NCBI RefSeq assembly: GCF_900090195.1
Contig: NZ_LT607803.1
Location: 7,094,229 to 7,158,228, forward strand
Length of the DNA stretch: 64,000 nt
Source: Variovorax sp. HW608
Lineage (GTDB): Bacteria > Pseudomonadota > Gammaproteobacteria > Burkholderiales > Burkholderiaceae_C
Direction of reading: 5' to 3'
Part shown: positions 1-9,757 of the stretch, one piece after another
How the letters are laid out: each line of letters starts with the position of its first letter
How positions within the stretch are numbered: position 1 is the stretch's first letter
Translations under genes and position numbers: made by a program
The notes under the pieces: generated by a model
Told to the model about the DNA's origin: nothing
The model's input: only the letters and a program-made list of their open reading frames with translations
The model's database searches: none

Positions 1-1229
1 ACCTGCACATCCTGCAGGCCAAGACCGTGCTGCTGGCCACCGGCGGCGCGGGCCGCATCTTCGCGGCGTCGACCAACGCCTTCATCAACACCGGTGACGG
101 CCTCGGCATGGCCGCCCGCGCCGGCATCCCGCTGCAGGACATGGAGTTCTGGCAGTTCCACCCGACCGGCGTGGCCGGTGCCGGCGTGCTCTTGACCGAA
201 GGCTGCCGCGGCGAAGGCGCGATCCTCCTGAACAGCAACGGCGAACGCTTCATGGAGCGCTACGCACCGACCTTGAAGGACCTCGCACCGCGCGACTTCG
301 TCTCGCGCTCGATGGACCAGGAGATCAAGGAAGGCCGCGGCTGTGGTCCGAACAAGGACTACGTGCTGCTCAAGCTCGACCACCTGGGCGCCGACACCAT
401 CCACAAGCGCCTGCCCTCGGTGTACGAGATCGGCGTCAACTTCGCGAACGTCGACATCACGAAGGAACCGATCCCGGTCGTGCCGACCATCCACTACCAG
501 ATGGGCGGCATCCCCACCAACATCAACGGCCAGGTCGTCGTGCAGCAGGGCGACGAGCACAACGCGGTCGTGAACGGCCTCTACGCGGTCGGCGAATGCT
601 CCTGCGTGAGCGTGCACGGCGCCAACCGCCTGGGCACCAACTCGCTGCTCGACCTGCTGGTGTTCGGCCGCGCGGCCGGCAACCACATCGTCGCCTTCAA
701 CGACAAGCAGAAGGAGCACAAGCCGCTGCCGGCCGATGCCGCCGACCGCACGCTGGAGCGCCTCAATGCGCTCGAGAAGTCGACCGGTGGCGAATACGCG
801 CAGGACGTGGCCAACGAGATCCGCTCGGTGATGCAGGCGCACGCCGCCGTGTTCCGCAAGCAGGCCACGATGGACGAAGGCGTGCGCAAGATCGCCGCCG
901 TGCGCGAGCGCGTCGCCAACGTCACGCTCAAGGACAAGTCGCGCGTGTTCAACACCGCGCGCATCGAAGCGCTGGAAGTCGACAACCTGATCGAAGTCGC
1001 GCAGGCCACGATGGTCTCGGCCGCGGCGCGCAAGGAATGCCGCGGCGCCCACACGGTCGAGGACTACGAGCGTCCGGCGGACGACCCGGTCGCGCCGCTC
1101 GGCCGCGACGACGCCAACTGGATGAAGCACACCCTCTGGTACAGCGAAGGCAACCGCCTCTCGTACAAGCCCGTCCGCCTGAAGCCGCTGACGGTCGACA
1201 CCGTGCCGCCCAAGGTCCGCACGTTCTAG
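1..1229 (+). CDS. sdhA: Succinate dehydrogenase flavoprotein subunit, 5' end cut by window
   Basis: This is the C-terminal two thirds of the FAD subunit of complex II, which oxidises succinate to fumarate at the cytoplasmic face of the membrane. The reading frame is open from base 3, so the true start lies left of the window. Visible family motifs are the FAD-binding stretch around GDGLGMA, the substrate-site segment with HYQMGGIPTN, and the active-site Arg region GANRLGTNSLLDL. The C-terminus ends normally in a short Pro/Val-rich tail. sdhB follows after 97 bp, and the sdhA-sdhB-sdhE-gltA order is typical of Betaproteobacteria. The identification is secure; only the N-terminus is missing. 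Confidence 0.97.
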   Translation, partial: LHILQAKTVLLATGGAGRIFAASTNAFINTGDGLGMAARAGIPLQDMEFWQFHPTGVAGAGVLLTEGCRGEGAILLNSNGERFMERYAPTLKDLAPRDFVSRSMDQEIKEGRGCGPNKDYVLLKLDHLGADTIHKRLPSVYEIGVNFANVDITKEPIPVVPTIHYQMGGIPTNINGQVVVQQGDEHNAVVNGLYAVGECSCVSVHGANRLGTNSLLDLLVFGRAAGNHIVAFNDKQKEHKPLPADAADRTLERLNALEKSTGGEYAQDVANEIRSVMQAHAAVFRKQATMDEGVRKIAAVRERVANVTLKDKSRVFNTARIEALEVDNLIEVAQATMVSAAARKECRGAHTVEDYERPADDPVAPLGRDDANWMKHTLWYSEGNRLSYKPVRLKPLTVDTVPPKVRTF

Positions 1230-1236
1230 GCCCCCA

Positions 1237-1292
1237 GGGCCGGGCTTGCCCGGCCCGCCCCCCGAGGGGGGCAAGTAAAGTGGCAAAGCCAC
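1237..1292. repeat. Three consecutive hairpins between sdhA and sdhB
   Basis: The 97-bp gap holds three back-to-back inverted repeats: 1237-1245/1248-1256 (9 bp, loop of 2), 1257-1263/1266-1272 (7 bp, GCCCCCC against GGGGGGC), and 1280-1284/1288-1292 (GTGGC-AAA-GCCAC). None is followed by a T-tract, so they do not look like an intrinsic terminator. They could act as an RNA processing or stability element between the two subunit messages. The middle hairpin shares its core with the sequence inside the 3' end of acpS at 24559-24573. Confidence 0.6.
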
Positions 1293-1326
1293 ATTCGCTT
1301 GAGAGCACACAACAAGGTTTTTCACG

Positions 1327-2028
1327 ATGAAGCGCACTTTCCAGATCTACCGCTACGACCCCGACAAGGACGCCAAGCCGTACATGCAGACCGTCGAGGT
1401 CGAGCTCGACGGCCACGAGCGCATGCTGCTCGACGCCCTGATCAAGCTCAAGGCGCAGGATCCCTCGATCTCGTTCCGCCGCTCCTGCCGCGAAGGCGTC
1501 TGCGGCTCGGACGCGATGAACATCAACGGCAAGAACGGCTTGGCGTGCCTGACGAACATGCGCACGCTCAAGGGCACGATCGTGCTCAAGCCGCTGCCGG
1601 GCCTGCCGGTGGTGCGCGACCTGATCGTGGACATGACGCAGTTCTTCAAGCAGTACCACTCGATCAAGCCGTATCTCCAGAACGACACGATCCCGCCGGA
1701 GAAGGAGCGCCTGCAGTCGCCGGAAGAGCGTGAAGAGCTCAACGGCCTGTACGAGTGCATCCTGTGCGCGAGCTGCTCGACGAGTTGCCCGAGTTTCTGG
1801 TGGAATCCCGACAAGTTCGTCGGCCCGGCCGGCCTGCTGCAGGCCTACCGCTTCATCGCCGACAGCCGCGACGACGCCACCGGCGAGCGCCTGGACAACC
1901 TCGAAGACCCGTACCGCCTGTTCCGCTGCCACACGATCATGAACTGCGTGGACGTGTGCCCGAAGGGCCTGAACCCGACCAAGGCGATCGGCAAGATCAA
2001 GGAATTGATGGTGCGGCGCGCCATCTAA
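1327..2028 (+). CDS. sdhB: Succinate dehydrogenase iron-sulfur subunit
   Basis: This is the electron-transfer subunit of complex II, passing electrons from the SdhA flavin to ubiquinone through three clusters. All ligands are visible: the [2Fe-2S] set Cys54, Cys59, Asp62, Cys74; the [4Fe-4S] set Cys144, Cys147, Cys150; and the [3Fe-4S] set Cys154, Cys201, Cys207, with Cys211 closing the last ferredoxin-type motif. The 233-residue length is normal. The ATG at 1327 is the first start in frame, and the protein begins with the expected short basic segment. sdhE follows after 17 bp, so the two are probably cotranscribed. Confidence 0.98.
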   Translation: MKRTFQIYRYDPDKDAKPYMQTVEVELDGHERMLLDALIKLKAQDPSISFRRSCREGVCGSDAMNINGKNGLACLTNMRTLKGTIVLKPLPGLPVVRDLIVDMTQFFKQYHSIKPYLQNDTIPPEKERLQSPEEREELNGLYECILCASCSTSCPSFWWNPDKFVGPAGLLQAYRFIADSRDDATGERLDNLEDPYRLFRCHTIMNCVDVCPKGLNPTKAIGKIKELMVRRAI

Positions 2029-2045
2029 GCGGTCTTGGAGCCCCC

Positions 2046-2348
2046 ATGCAAGCCACCGACGACCTCGACCAGCCGATCGGCGCCCGCGCGCTGAGCAAGC
2101 TGAAATGGCGCTGTCGTCGGGGCCTGCTCGAAAACGACCTGTTCATTGCACGTTTTTTCGAACGGCACGAAGAAAACCTGACCGTGAGGCAGGCACAGGC
2201 ACTGGAGACATTGATGGACCTGTCGGACAACGATCTGCTCGACCTTCTGCTTGCGCGAAAGGAGCCCGAGCCCGCATGGGCCGGGGCCGGGGTGATCGAA
2301 CTGCTGCAGCTGATGCGCACCGATGGTGCGCGATCCCTATCTTCCTGA
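2046..2348 (+). CDS. sdhE: FAD assembly factor SdhE
   Basis: This small cytoplasmic protein of 100 residues promotes covalent attachment of FAD to SdhA. It belongs to the SdhE/YgfY (DUF339) family. The family signature is seen in LKWRCRRGLLENDLFIARFF at residues 18-37, where the RG pair of the RGxxE flavinylation motif is followed by acidic and aromatic residues. The ATG at 2046 is preferred because the open frame upstream runs through sdhB. The gene lies between the dehydrogenase genes and gltA, matching its role. In enterobacteria the partner gene ygfX is adjacent; here a YgfX-like gene is about 34 kb away, at 35804-36286. Confidence 0.93.
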   Translation: MQATDDLDQPIGARALSKLKWRCRRGLLENDLFIARFFERHEENLTVRQAQALETLMDLSDNDLLDLLLARKEPEPAWAGAGVIELLQLMRTDGARSLSS

Positions 2349-2369
2349 AATCCATTGAAAGACCCCGAA

Positions 2370-3680
2370 ATGAAAGCATCCGAGACCAAGGCCACTCTGT
2401 CCTTCAGCAACGGCGGACAAAACGTCGAACTACCGATCTACAAGGGCACCATGGGCCCGGACGTGATCGACATCCGCAAGCTCTACGCCCAGACCGGCAT
2501 GTTCACCTACGACCCGGGCTTCATGTCCACCGCGTCGTGCGAATCGGCCATCACCTACATCGATGGCGACAAGGGTGAGCTGCTGTACCGCGGCTATCCG
2601 ATCGAACAGCTCGCGACGAACTGCGACTTCCTCGAAACCTGCCACCTGCTGCTCTACGGAGATCTGCCGAACGCCGAGCAGAAGACGACCTTCACGAAGC
2701 TCGTGACCAACCACACGATGGTCAACGAGCAGATGCAGTTCTTCCTGCGCGGCTTCCGTCGTGACGCCCACCCGATGGCCATCATGACCGGCCTGGTCGG
2801 CGCGATGTCGGCCTTCTATCACGACAGCACCGACATCACGAATCCGAAGCACCGCGAAATCGCCGCGATCCGCCTGATCGCGAAGATGCCGACGCTGGTC
2901 GCCATGGCCTACAAGTACACGGTGGGCCAGCCCTACATGTACCCGAAGAACGATCTCAGCTACGCAGGCAACTTCCTGCACATGATGTTCGCGACGCCTT
3001 GCGAGGAGTACAAGGTGAGCCCGGTGCTCGAGCGCGCGCTCGACCGCATCTTCATCCTGCACGCCGACCACGAGCAGAACGCTTCGACCTCGACCGTGCG
3101 CCTGTGCGGCTCGTCGGGCACCAATCCGTTCGCGGCGATCGCGGCCGGTGTCGCCTGCCTCTGGGGCCCGGCCCACGGCGGCGCCAACGAAGCGGCGCTC
3201 AACATGCTCTACGACATCCAGAAGGCCGGTGGCGTCGAGAAGATCGGCGAGTTCATCAAGCAGGTCAAGGACAAGAACTCGAGCGTCAAGCTGATGGGTT
3301 TCGGCCACCGCGTCTACAAGAACTACGACCCGCGCGCCAAGCTCATGCAGGAAACCTGCCGCGAGGTGCTCGGCGAACTGGGCCTCGAGAACGACCCGCT
3401 GTTCAAGCTCGCCATGGCGCTCGAGAAGATCGCGCTGGAAGACGAGTACTTCGTCTCGCGCAAGCTCTACCCGAACGTCGACTTCTACTCGGGCATCGTC
3501 CAGCGCGCCATCGGCATCCCGGTGCCGCTCTTCACGGCCATCTTCGCGCTGGCCCGCACGGTCGGCTGGATCGCCCAGCTGAACGAAATGATCGGCGACC
3601 CCGACTACAAGATCGGCCGTCCGCGCCAGCTGTTCGAAGGCTCGTCCAAGCGCGACGTCAAGCCCATCGCGCAGCGCTGA
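2370..3680 (+). CDS. gltA: Citrate synthase (type II)
   Basis: It condenses oxaloacetate and acetyl-CoA to citrate, the entry step of the TCA cycle. The protein is 436 residues, typical of the hexameric NADH-sensitive type II enzymes. Family motifs include [14 protein letters not shown], the active-site [15 protein letters not shown] at about residue 310 and DFYSG at about residue 371, the latter carrying the catalytic Asp. The ATG at 2370 is chosen over the in-frame TTG at 2355 because it gives the usual N-terminus. It lies 21 bp after sdhE and is followed by a clear terminator, so it probably closes the sdh transcript. Confidence 0.97.
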   Translation: MKASETKATLSFSNGGQNVELPIYKGTMGPDVIDIRKLYAQTGMFTYDPGFMSTASCESAITYIDGDKGELLYRGYPIEQLATNCDFLETCHLLLYGDLPNAEQKTTFTKLVTNHTMVNEQMQFFLRGFRRDAHPMAIMTGLVGAMSAFYHDSTDITNPKHREIAAIRLIAKMPTLVAMAYKYTVGQPYMYPKNDLSYAGNFLHMMFATPCEEYKVSPVLERALDRIFILHADHEQNASTSTVRLCGSSGTNPFAAIAAGVACLWGPAHGGANEAALNMLYDIQKAGGVEKIGEFIKQVKDKNSSVKLMGFGHRVYKNYDPRAKLMQETCREVLGELGLENDPLFKLAMALEKIALEDEYFVSRKLYPNVDFYSGIVQRAIGIPVPLFTAIFALARTVGWIAQLNEMIGDPDYKIGRPRQLFEGSSKRDVKPIAQR

Positions 3681-3702
3681 TTTCCGCTTTGCGCTCATCC
3701 GG

Positions 3703-3736
3703 GAAAGCTGCCTTCGGGCAGCTTTCTTGCGTTTTG
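3703..3736 (+). terminator. Rho-independent terminator after gltA
   Basis: A 10-bp stem (3703-3712 with 3717-3726) closed by a TTCG tetraloop is followed by a T-rich run. It starts 22 bp after the gltA stop and fits the end of the sdh-gltA transcript. Confidence 0.85.
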
Positions 3737-3826
3737 GCTTACAGGCGACTCCCCACGGGACCGGTAACTTGTGATGCAGAGGGTTACTCCTCTCGTTTAT
3801 TCGACCACCGAACCCAGGAGTCCGTC

Positions 3827-3967
3827 ATGAAGAAACTCGCCGCACTGCTCGCTGTGATCTTCGCTTTCACCGTTCCGCTGGCCGGCTGCAACACCATGAA
3901 GGGTGCAGGCCAGGACATCCAGAAGGGCGGACAGAAGATGGAAGACGCTGCGACGAAGAAGCAGTGA
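3827..3967 (+). CDS. Entericidin-like small lipoprotein
   Basis: A 46-residue lipoprotein of the entericidin A/B family. Residues 1-19 are a lipoprotein signal peptide ending in the lipobox LAGC, with Cys20 as the lipidated residue. The mature part is a short amphipathic stretch with Gly/Gln/Lys-rich repeats (GQDIQKGGQK). It is preceded by a good AGGAG at 3816-3820. Such proteins are membrane-anchored and often induced in stationary phase; some act as small membrane toxins. It stands alone between the gltA terminator and a LysR gene. The family assignment is good; the biological role is unknown. Confidence 0.82.
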   Translation: MKKLAALLAVIFAFTVPLAGCNTMKGAGQDIQKGGQKMEDAATKKQ

Positions 3968-4070
3968 TAGCGGCCCGGGCGCCATCGCGCCAAGGCAGCA
4001 ACGCCATCGTGGATCACGATGGCTGAAGGGGTAAAACAGGGGAAAATAGGGCATTCCATCTCTGAACGAG

Positions 4071-5027
4071 ATGCCAAGCCCCATGACCACCTCCGAACGC
4101 AGTTTTGCCCGCCGCATCGACCTGACGTCGCTGCAGTTGTTCGTGGCTGTCTGCGAACTCGGCAGCATCGGGCGGGCCGCCGAGCGTGAATTCATCGCGG
4201 CGTCGGCGATCAGCAAGCGTCTGTCGGACCTGGAAGCGACACTCGGCACGCCACTGCTCTACCGACACGCGAGAGGGGTCGACCTGACCCCGGCGGGCGA
4301 AAGCCTGTTGCACCACGCGCGCTCGGTGCTTTACAGCCTTGAAAAGATGCAGGGCGAGCTCAGCGAGTACGCCGACGGTGTCCGCGGCCATGTCCGCGTC
4401 CACGCCAACATTTCGGCGATCGTGCAATTCCTGCCTGAAGACCTCGGCGCCTTCACCCGCGAGCACGACGCGATCAAGATCGACCTCGAAGAGCATCTGA
4501 GCAGCGAGATCGTGCGCGCCGTGCACGAAGGCGCGGCCGACCTCGGAGTCTGCCACGTGCCGGAAGGCACCACAGAACTCCAGAGCCTGCCCTATCGCCA
4601 CGACGCGCTGGTCCTGATCGTGCCGGCGCGCCATGCGCTCGCGAAGCGCCAGGCCATCGACTTCGCCGAGTCGCTCGAATTCGACCACGTGGGCCTGCAC
4701 ACCAACAGTTCGATCTACGTGGCCATGCACCAGGCTGCGCTGGCCGAGAACCGCTCGATCAAGCTGCGCATCCACGTGACCGGTCTCGATGCAATGTGCC
4801 GCATGATCGACAACGGCCTGGGCATCGGCGTGATGCCGCTGCGCGCCTTCGAACTCATGCAGGGCGGCATCGGCCGCGGGCTCCGGTGCATCGCGCTCAA
4901 CGATGCCTGGGCCAGGCGCGAGATCCGCCTCGTGGCGCGCGATTTCTCCTCGCTTCCGGTCGCCGCCCGGCTGCTGGTGAAGCACCTCCACACCCCTTCC
5001 GCGACCGCCGAACCGCTCGCCGCGTAA
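4071..5027 (+). CDS. LysR-family transcriptional regulator
   Basis: This 318-residue DNA-binding regulator has the normal LysR layout. A winged helix-turn-helix lies at about residues 15-75 (LQLFVAVCELGSIGRAAE, then SAISKRLSDLE), followed by a periplasmic-binding-protein-like effector domain with the PARHALAK segment. An alternative ATG at 4083 would remove four residues. It lies 33 bp upstream of leuC on the same strand, so it may be cotranscribed with the leu genes or read through into them. Whether it controls leucine synthesis cannot be told from the sequence; its effector is unknown. Confidence 0.9.
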   Translation: MPSPMTTSERSFARRIDLTSLQLFVAVCELGSIGRAAEREFIAASAISKRLSDLEATLGTPLLYRHARGVDLTPAGESLLHHARSVLYSLEKMQGELSEYADGVRGHVRVHANISAIVQFLPEDLGAFTREHDAIKIDLEEHLSSEIVRAVHEGAADLGVCHVPEGTTELQSLPYRHDALVLIVPARHALAKRQAIDFAESLEFDHVGLHTNSSIYVAMHQAALAENRSIKLRIHVTGLDAMCRMIDNGLGIGVMPLRAFELMQGGIGRGLRCIALNDAWARREIRLVARDFSSLPVAARLLVKHLHTPSATAEPLAA

Positions 5028-5060
5028 GCCCGACAAGATTTCCCCACGAAAGAAACCACC

Positions 5061-6482
5061 ATGGCACGCACGCTCTACGACAAGCTCTGGGACGAACACG
5101 TCGTCCACACCGAGGAGGACGGCACCGCGATCCTCTACATCGACCGGCACCTCGTCCACGAAGTGACCAGTCCGCAGGCCTTCGAGGGGCTGCGCGAAGC
5201 GGGCCGCAAACTGTGGCGCATCAGCTCGGTGGTGGCCACGGCCGACCACAATACGCCGACCACCCACTGGGAGCGCGGCTACGACGGCATCGAAGATCCG
5301 ATCAGCAAGGAGCAGATCACCACGCTGGACGCCAACATCAAGGAATTCGGCGCCGCGGCGTTCTTCCCGTTCCTGAGCAAGCGCCAGGGCATCGTGCACG
5401 TCATCGGCCCCGAGTCCGGCGCCACGCTGCCCGGCATGACGGTGGTGTGCGGCGACTCGCACACTTCCACGCACGGCGCCTTCGGCGCGCTCGCGCACGG
5501 CATCGGCACCAGCGAGGTCGAGCATGTGATGGCCACCCAGACGCTGCTCGCCAAGAAGGCCAAGAACCTGCTCGTGAAGGTCGAGGGCAAGCTGCCGCTC
5601 GGCTGCACCGCCAAGGACATCGTGCTTGCGATCATCGGCAGGATCGGCACCGCCGGCGGCACCGGCTACACGATCGAATTCGCGGGCTCCGCGATCCGCG
5701 ACCTCAGCATGGAAGGCCGCATGACCGTCTGCAACATGGCGATCGAAGCCGGCGCGCGCGCCGGGCTCGTCGCGGTCGACGAGAAGACGCTCGCCTACGT
5801 CAAGGGCCGCCCGCTGTCGCCGACCGGCGTCGAATGGGACCAGGCGGTCGAATACTGGAAGACGCTGCATTCCGATCCGGGCGCGCACTTCGATGCCGTG
5901 GTCGAGCTCGACGCATCGCAGATCCGCCCGCAGGTCACCTGGGGCACGTCGCCCGAGATGGTCGTTCCGATCGATGGCCGCGTGCCCGATCCGGACAAGG
6001 AAAAGGACGCCAACAAGCGTGACGCGATCGAACGCGCGCTCACCTACATGGGCCTCGAGCCGAACAAGCCGATGAACGACATCTTCATCGACAAGGTGTT
6101 CATCGGCTCGTGCACCAACAGCCGCATCGAGGACATGCGCGAAGCTGCCGCGATGGTCAAGAAGCTCGGCCAGAAGGTCGCGAAGAACGTCAAGCTCGCG
6201 ATGGTCGTGCCCGGCTCCGGCGTCGTGAAGGAACAGGCCGAGCGCGAAGGCCTCGATGCGATCTTCAAGGCCGCGGGCTTCGAATGGCGCGAGCCCGGCT
6301 GCTCGATGTGCCTCGCTATGAACGCGGACCGGCTGGAGCCCGGCGAGCGCTGCGCGTCCACCAGCAACCGCAACTTCGAGGGACGCCAGGGCGCCGGTGG
6401 CCGCACCCACCTCGTGAGCCCCGCGATGGCCGCCGCTGCGGCGATCAATGGCCACTTCGTCGACGTCCGCCAATTCGCCTGA
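5061..6482 (+). CDS. leuC: 3-isopropylmalate dehydratase large subunit
   Basis: The catalytic subunit of isopropylmalate isomerase, an aconitase-like enzyme interconverting 2- and 3-isopropylmalate in leucine synthesis. The [4Fe-4S] ligands are visible as the Cys of [13 protein letters not shown] at about residue 350 and the two Cys of GCSMCLAMN at about residues 414 and 417. [11 protein letters not shown] is the conserved aconitase-family segment near residue 137. The length of 473 is standard. The ATG follows an A-rich GAAAGAAACC leader. leuD follows after 17 bp. Confidence 0.97.
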   Translation: MARTLYDKLWDEHVVHTEEDGTAILYIDRHLVHEVTSPQAFEGLREAGRKLWRISSVVATADHNTPTTHWERGYDGIEDPISKEQITTLDANIKEFGAAAFFPFLSKRQGIVHVIGPESGATLPGMTVVCGDSHTSTHGAFGALAHGIGTSEVEHVMATQTLLAKKAKNLLVKVEGKLPLGCTAKDIVLAIIGRIGTAGGTGYTIEFAGSAIRDLSMEGRMTVCNMAIEAGARAGLVAVDEKTLAYVKGRPLSPTGVEWDQAVEYWKTLHSDPGAHFDAVVELDASQIRPQVTWGTSPEMVVPIDGRVPDPDKEKDANKRDAIERALTYMGLEPNKPMNDIFIDKVFIGSCTNSRIEDMREAAAMVKKLGQKVAKNVKLAMVVPGSGVVKEQAEREGLDAIFKAAGFEWREPGCSMCLAMNADRLEPGERCASTSNRNFEGRQGAGGRTHLVSPAMAAAAAINGHFVDVRQFA

Positions 6483-6499
6483 ACCAGGAGCCACACACC

Positions 6500-7150
6500 A
6501 TGCAGAAATTCACCGTGCACAAGGGCCTCGTGGCGCCGATGGACCGCGAGAACGTCGATACCGACGCGATCATCCCCAAGCAGTTCCTGAAGTCGATTCG
6601 CAAGACCGGTTTCGGTCCGAATCTGTTCGACGAGTGGCGCTACCTCGACCGAGGCGAGCCCGGGCAAGACCCGAAGTCGCGCAAGCCCAACCCGGACTTC
6701 GTGCTGAACCAGCCGCGCTATGCGGACGCATCCGTTCTCATTGCCCGCAAGAATTTCGGCTGCGGCTCGTCGCGCGAGCATGCGCCGTGGGCGCTCGACC
6801 AATACGGCTTCCGCGCGATCATCGCGCCGAGCTTCGCGGACATCTTCTTCAACAACTGCTTCAAGAACGGCCTGCTGCCGATCGTGCTTGCCGAATCGAA
6901 GGTCGCGCAGCTGTTCGACGAGACCTTCGCCTTCCCGGGCTACAGCCTGACGATCGATCTCGATCGGCAGGTCATCGTCAAACCGGACGGAAGCGAAATC
7001 GCCTTCGACATCCAGCCGTTCCGCAAGTTCTGCCTGCTCAATGGCCTGGACGACATCGGCCTGACCTTGCGCCACAAGGACAAGATCCAGGCCTTCGAAG
7101 CCGAGCGGCTGGCGAAGAAGCCCTGGCTCGCACACCAGCTCGTCGGCTGA
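6500..7150 (+). CDS. leuD: 3-isopropylmalate dehydratase small subunit
   Basis: This 216-residue swivel-domain subunit completes isopropylmalate isomerase with LeuC. The N-terminal [16 protein letters not shown] and the central [15 protein letters not shown] are the family signatures; the second forms part of the substrate site. The ATG at 6500 is preceded by an AGGAG at 6486-6490. The upstream open frame is only a continuation in a non-coding frame of leuC. leuB starts 33 bp downstream. Confidence 0.96.
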   Translation: MQKFTVHKGLVAPMDRENVDTDAIIPKQFLKSIRKTGFGPNLFDEWRYLDRGEPGQDPKSRKPNPDFVLNQPRYADASVLIARKNFGCGSSREHAPWALDQYGFRAIIAPSFADIFFNNCFKNGLLPIVLAESKVAQLFDETFAFPGYSLTIDLDRQVIVKPDGSEIAFDIQPFRKFCLLNGLDDIGLTLRHKDKIQAFEAERLAKKPWLAHQLVG

Positions 7151-7183
7151 TCGTTCCTTCCTTCAACCTGAAAAAAGACACTC

Positions 7184-8272
7184 ATGAAGATCGCAGTACT
7201 GCCCGGTGACGGCATCGGCACGGAAATCGTCGCCGAGGCCTTGCGCGTCCTCGAAGCGCTCGACCTCTCTTTCGAAACCGAGACCGCGCTGGTCGGCGGC
7301 GCGGCCTACGAGGCCCACGGCCATCCGCTGCCCGAATCGACGCTCAGGCTCGCCAAGGAAGCGGATGCCGTGCTCTTCGGCGCCGTCGGCGACTGGAAAT
7401 ACGACAAGCTCGAACGCTCGCTGCGCCCCGAGCAGGCCATCCTCGGCCTGCGCAAGAACCTGGGCCTGTTCGCCAACTTCCGCCCGGCGATCTGCTACGA
7501 GCAGCTCGTCGACGCATCGAGCCTGAAGCCCGAGCTGATCGCGGGCCTGGACATCCTCATCATCCGCGAGCTGACCGGCGACATCTACTTCGGCCAGCCG
7601 CGCGGTCGCCGCACCGCGGTCGACGGCCACTTCCCCGGTGCCGAGGAGGCCTTCGACACCATGCGCTACTCGCGCCCGGAGGTCGAGCGCATCGCTCACG
7701 TCGCCTTCCAGGCCGCACGCAAGCGCAGCAAGCGCGTGACCAGCGTCGACAAGGCCAACGTGCTCGAGACCTTCCAGTTCTGGAAGGACATCGTGACCGA
7801 GGTCGGCAAGGAATACCCCGACGTGGAACTCGACCATATGTACGTCGACAACGCAGCGATGCAACTGGTCAAGGCGCCGAAGAAGTTCGACGTGGTGGTC
7901 ACCGGCAACATGTTCGGCGACATCCTCTCCGACGAGGCGGCCATGCTCACCGGATCGATCGGCATGCTGCCCTCGGCCTCGCTCAATTCGAGCAACCAGG
8001 GCCTCTACGAGCCCAGCCACGGCAGCGCGCCGGACATCGCGGGCAAGGGGATTGCCAACCCTTTGGCTACAATCCTGTCTGCTGCCATGATGCTTCGTTT
8101 CTCCCTGAACCAGCCCGAAGCCGCCGACCGGATCGAGTCGGCGGTCAAGCACGTGCTCGCTCAGGGTCTGCGCACGGCAGATATCTGGTCCGCTGGTACC
8201 ACCAAGGTCGGAACCCGCGAGATGGGCGATGCCGTGGTGGCTGCCATCACCAAAAAGACGATTACCGGCTAA
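7184..8272 (+). CDS. leuB: 3-isopropylmalate dehydrogenase
   Basis: It oxidatively decarboxylates 3-isopropylmalate to 2-oxoisocaproate with NAD+. It is a 362-residue member of the isocitrate/isopropylmalate dehydrogenase family. The metal and cofactor site is visible in [10 protein letters not shown] and [13 protein letters not shown], followed by the NAD-binding [14 protein letters not shown]. The N-terminus [13 protein letters not shown] is characteristic. It is the third gene of the leuC-leuD-leuB group, with leuA not in the window. Confidence 0.97.
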   Translation: MKIAVLPGDGIGTEIVAEALRVLEALDLSFETETALVGGAAYEAHGHPLPESTLRLAKEADAVLFGAVGDWKYDKLERSLRPEQAILGLRKNLGLFANFRPAICYEQLVDASSLKPELIAGLDILIIRELTGDIYFGQPRGRRTAVDGHFPGAEEAFDTMRYSRPEVERIAHVAFQAARKRSKRVTSVDKANVLETFQFWKDIVTEVGKEYPDVELDHMYVDNAAMQLVKAPKKFDVVVTGNMFGDILSDEAAMLTGSIGMLPSASLNSSNQGLYEPSHGSAPDIAGKGIANPLATILSAAMMLRFSLNQPEAADRIESAVKHVLAQGLRTADIWSAGTTKVGTREMGDAVVAAITKKTITG

Positions 8273-8299
8273 CCGCAGCCCGATTCGTCACGCGCCCTC

Positions 8300-8319
8300 C
8301 CCGGCTCTGACGAGCCGGG
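8300..8319 (+). terminator. Possible weak terminator or processing hairpin after leuB
   Basis: An 8-bp GC stem (8300-8307 with 8312-8319, loop TGAC) lies 27 bp after the leuB stop. It is followed by CGCAAAAGAG rather than a T-tract, so intrinsic termination is doubtful. The rest of the 177-bp gap up to asd shows no gene. Confidence 0.35.
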
Positions 8320-8449
8320 CGCAAAAGAGAGAGCGACTTACGCAAAATGGTCAGAGCAAGACGTACGCCCCAACGGCACACACCTTGCGCATCCTTGATT
8401 GCGTAAGTCCAGAAAAGACTGATTTCTTTTTTCACAAGGGCAAACTGAA

Positions 8450-9592
8450 ATGGCGAACGCAAATCAACCTCTGGTCGGCCTCGTAGGCTGGCGCGGCATG
8501 GTCGGCTCGGTCCTCATGGACCGCATGCAGGCCGAAGGCGACTTCGGACTGATCGAGCCGGTCTTCTTCTCGACCTCCAATGCGGGCGGCAAGGCCCCCG
8601 CGATGGCCAAGAACGAGACCACGCTCAAGGACGCGCACGACATCGACGCACTGAAGAAGTGCGACATCGTCGTCACGGCCCAGGGCGGCGACTACACCAC
8701 GGAGGTGTTCCCCAAGCTTCGCGCGGCCGGCTGGAAGGGCCACTGGATCGACGCGGCATCCACGCTGCGCATGCAGGACGATGCGATCATCGTGCTCGAC
8801 CCGGTCAACCTCCCCGTGATCCAGAACGCCCTCGCCAAGGGCGGCAAGAACTGGATCGGCGGCAACTGCACCGTGAGCTGCATGCTGATGGGCGTCGGCG
8901 CGCTGTACAAGGCCGGCCTGGTCGAGTGGATGACCAGCATGACCTACCAGGCGGCATCGGGCGGTGGCGCCCAGCACATGCGCGAACTGCTGACCCAGTT
9001 CGGCACGCTGAACGCCGAGGTGCGGGCCCTGCTCGACGACCCGAAGTCCGCCATCCTCGAGATCGACCGCAAGGTCCTGGCCAAGCAGCAATCGCTGACG
9101 GCCCTCGAGACCGCGAATTTCGGCGTTCCGCTGGGCGGCAGCCTGATCCCCTGGATCGACAAGGACCTGGGCGACGGCATGAGCCGGGAAGAGTGGAAGG
9201 GCGGCGCCGAGACCAACAAGATCCTCGGCCAGGGCGCGGGGTTCGGAACCGCCGCCACGCCGGTCGACGGCTTCTGCGTGCGCGTCGGCGCGATGCGCTG
9301 CCACAGCCAGGCGCTGACCTTCAAGCTCAAGAAGGAGGTTCCGCTTGCCGATATCGAGGCATTGATCGCGGCGGACAACGAGTGGGCCAAGGTCGTGCCG
9401 AACACCCGCGAAGCCACGGTCAAGGACCTCACGCCCGTCGCGGTGACCGGCACGATGTCGATCCCGGTCGGCCGCATCCGCAAGCTGGCCATGGGCCCCG
9501 AGTACGTCGGCGCCTTCACGATCGGCGATCAGCTGCTGTGGGGTGCGGCCGAGCCGCTGCGCCGCATGCTGCGCATCCTGCTCGAGGTCTGA
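8450..9592 (+). CDS. asd: Aspartate-semialdehyde dehydrogenase
   Basis: It reduces aspartyl phosphate to aspartate semialdehyde with NADPH, the branch point to lysine/diaminopimelate, threonine and methionine. The 380-residue protein is of the Gram-negative type. The NADP loop [14 protein letters not shown] lies at residues 10-23. The catalytic Cys is in [10 protein letters not shown] at about residue 142. The substrate-binding His is expected in the [14 protein letters not shown] segment. Placement between leuB and fimV is usual for Burkholderiales. The gene ends in a terminator-like hairpin. Confidence 0.97.
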   Translation: MANANQPLVGLVGWRGMVGSVLMDRMQAEGDFGLIEPVFFSTSNAGGKAPAMAKNETTLKDAHDIDALKKCDIVVTAQGGDYTTEVFPKLRAAGWKGHWIDAASTLRMQDDAIIVLDPVNLPVIQNALAKGGKNWIGGNCTVSCMLMGVGALYKAGLVEWMTSMTYQAASGGGAQHMRELLTQFGTLNAEVRALLDDPKSAILEIDRKVLAKQQSLTALETANFGVPLGGSLIPWIDKDLGDGMSREEWKGGAETNKILGQGAGFGTAATPVDGFCVRVGAMRCHSQALTFKLKKEVPLADIEALIAADNEWAKVVPNTREATVKDLTPVAVTGTMSIPVGRIRKLAMGPEYVGAFTIGDQLLWGAAEPLRRMLRILLEV

Positions 9593-9602
9593 AGCCTTGC
9601 AC

Positions 9603-9632
9603 GCGCGTCCTTCGGGACGCGCGCCGTTGTTG
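9603..9632 (+). terminator. Terminator after asd
   Basis: An 8-bp GC stem (9603-9610 with 9615-9622) with a TTCG loop is followed by a moderately T-rich GTTGTTGT, 10 bp after the asd stop. Confidence 0.7.
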
Positions 9633-9757
9633 TACCGCAACGGCACATGCATGACGAAGTTTGCACGCACTGGGTAGATAAGGCCTGTCGCCTTGTCAGT
9701 CCAGGGTGATGGTGTTAACGTCCTCTTACATATCTGGGCCGCGCTGCCCCCTCCAGC

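Noticed and set aside
4014..6494. Long minus-strand open frame over the LysR gene and leuC
   Set aside because: It is a shadow of high-GC codon bias opposite secure genes; no family resemblance.
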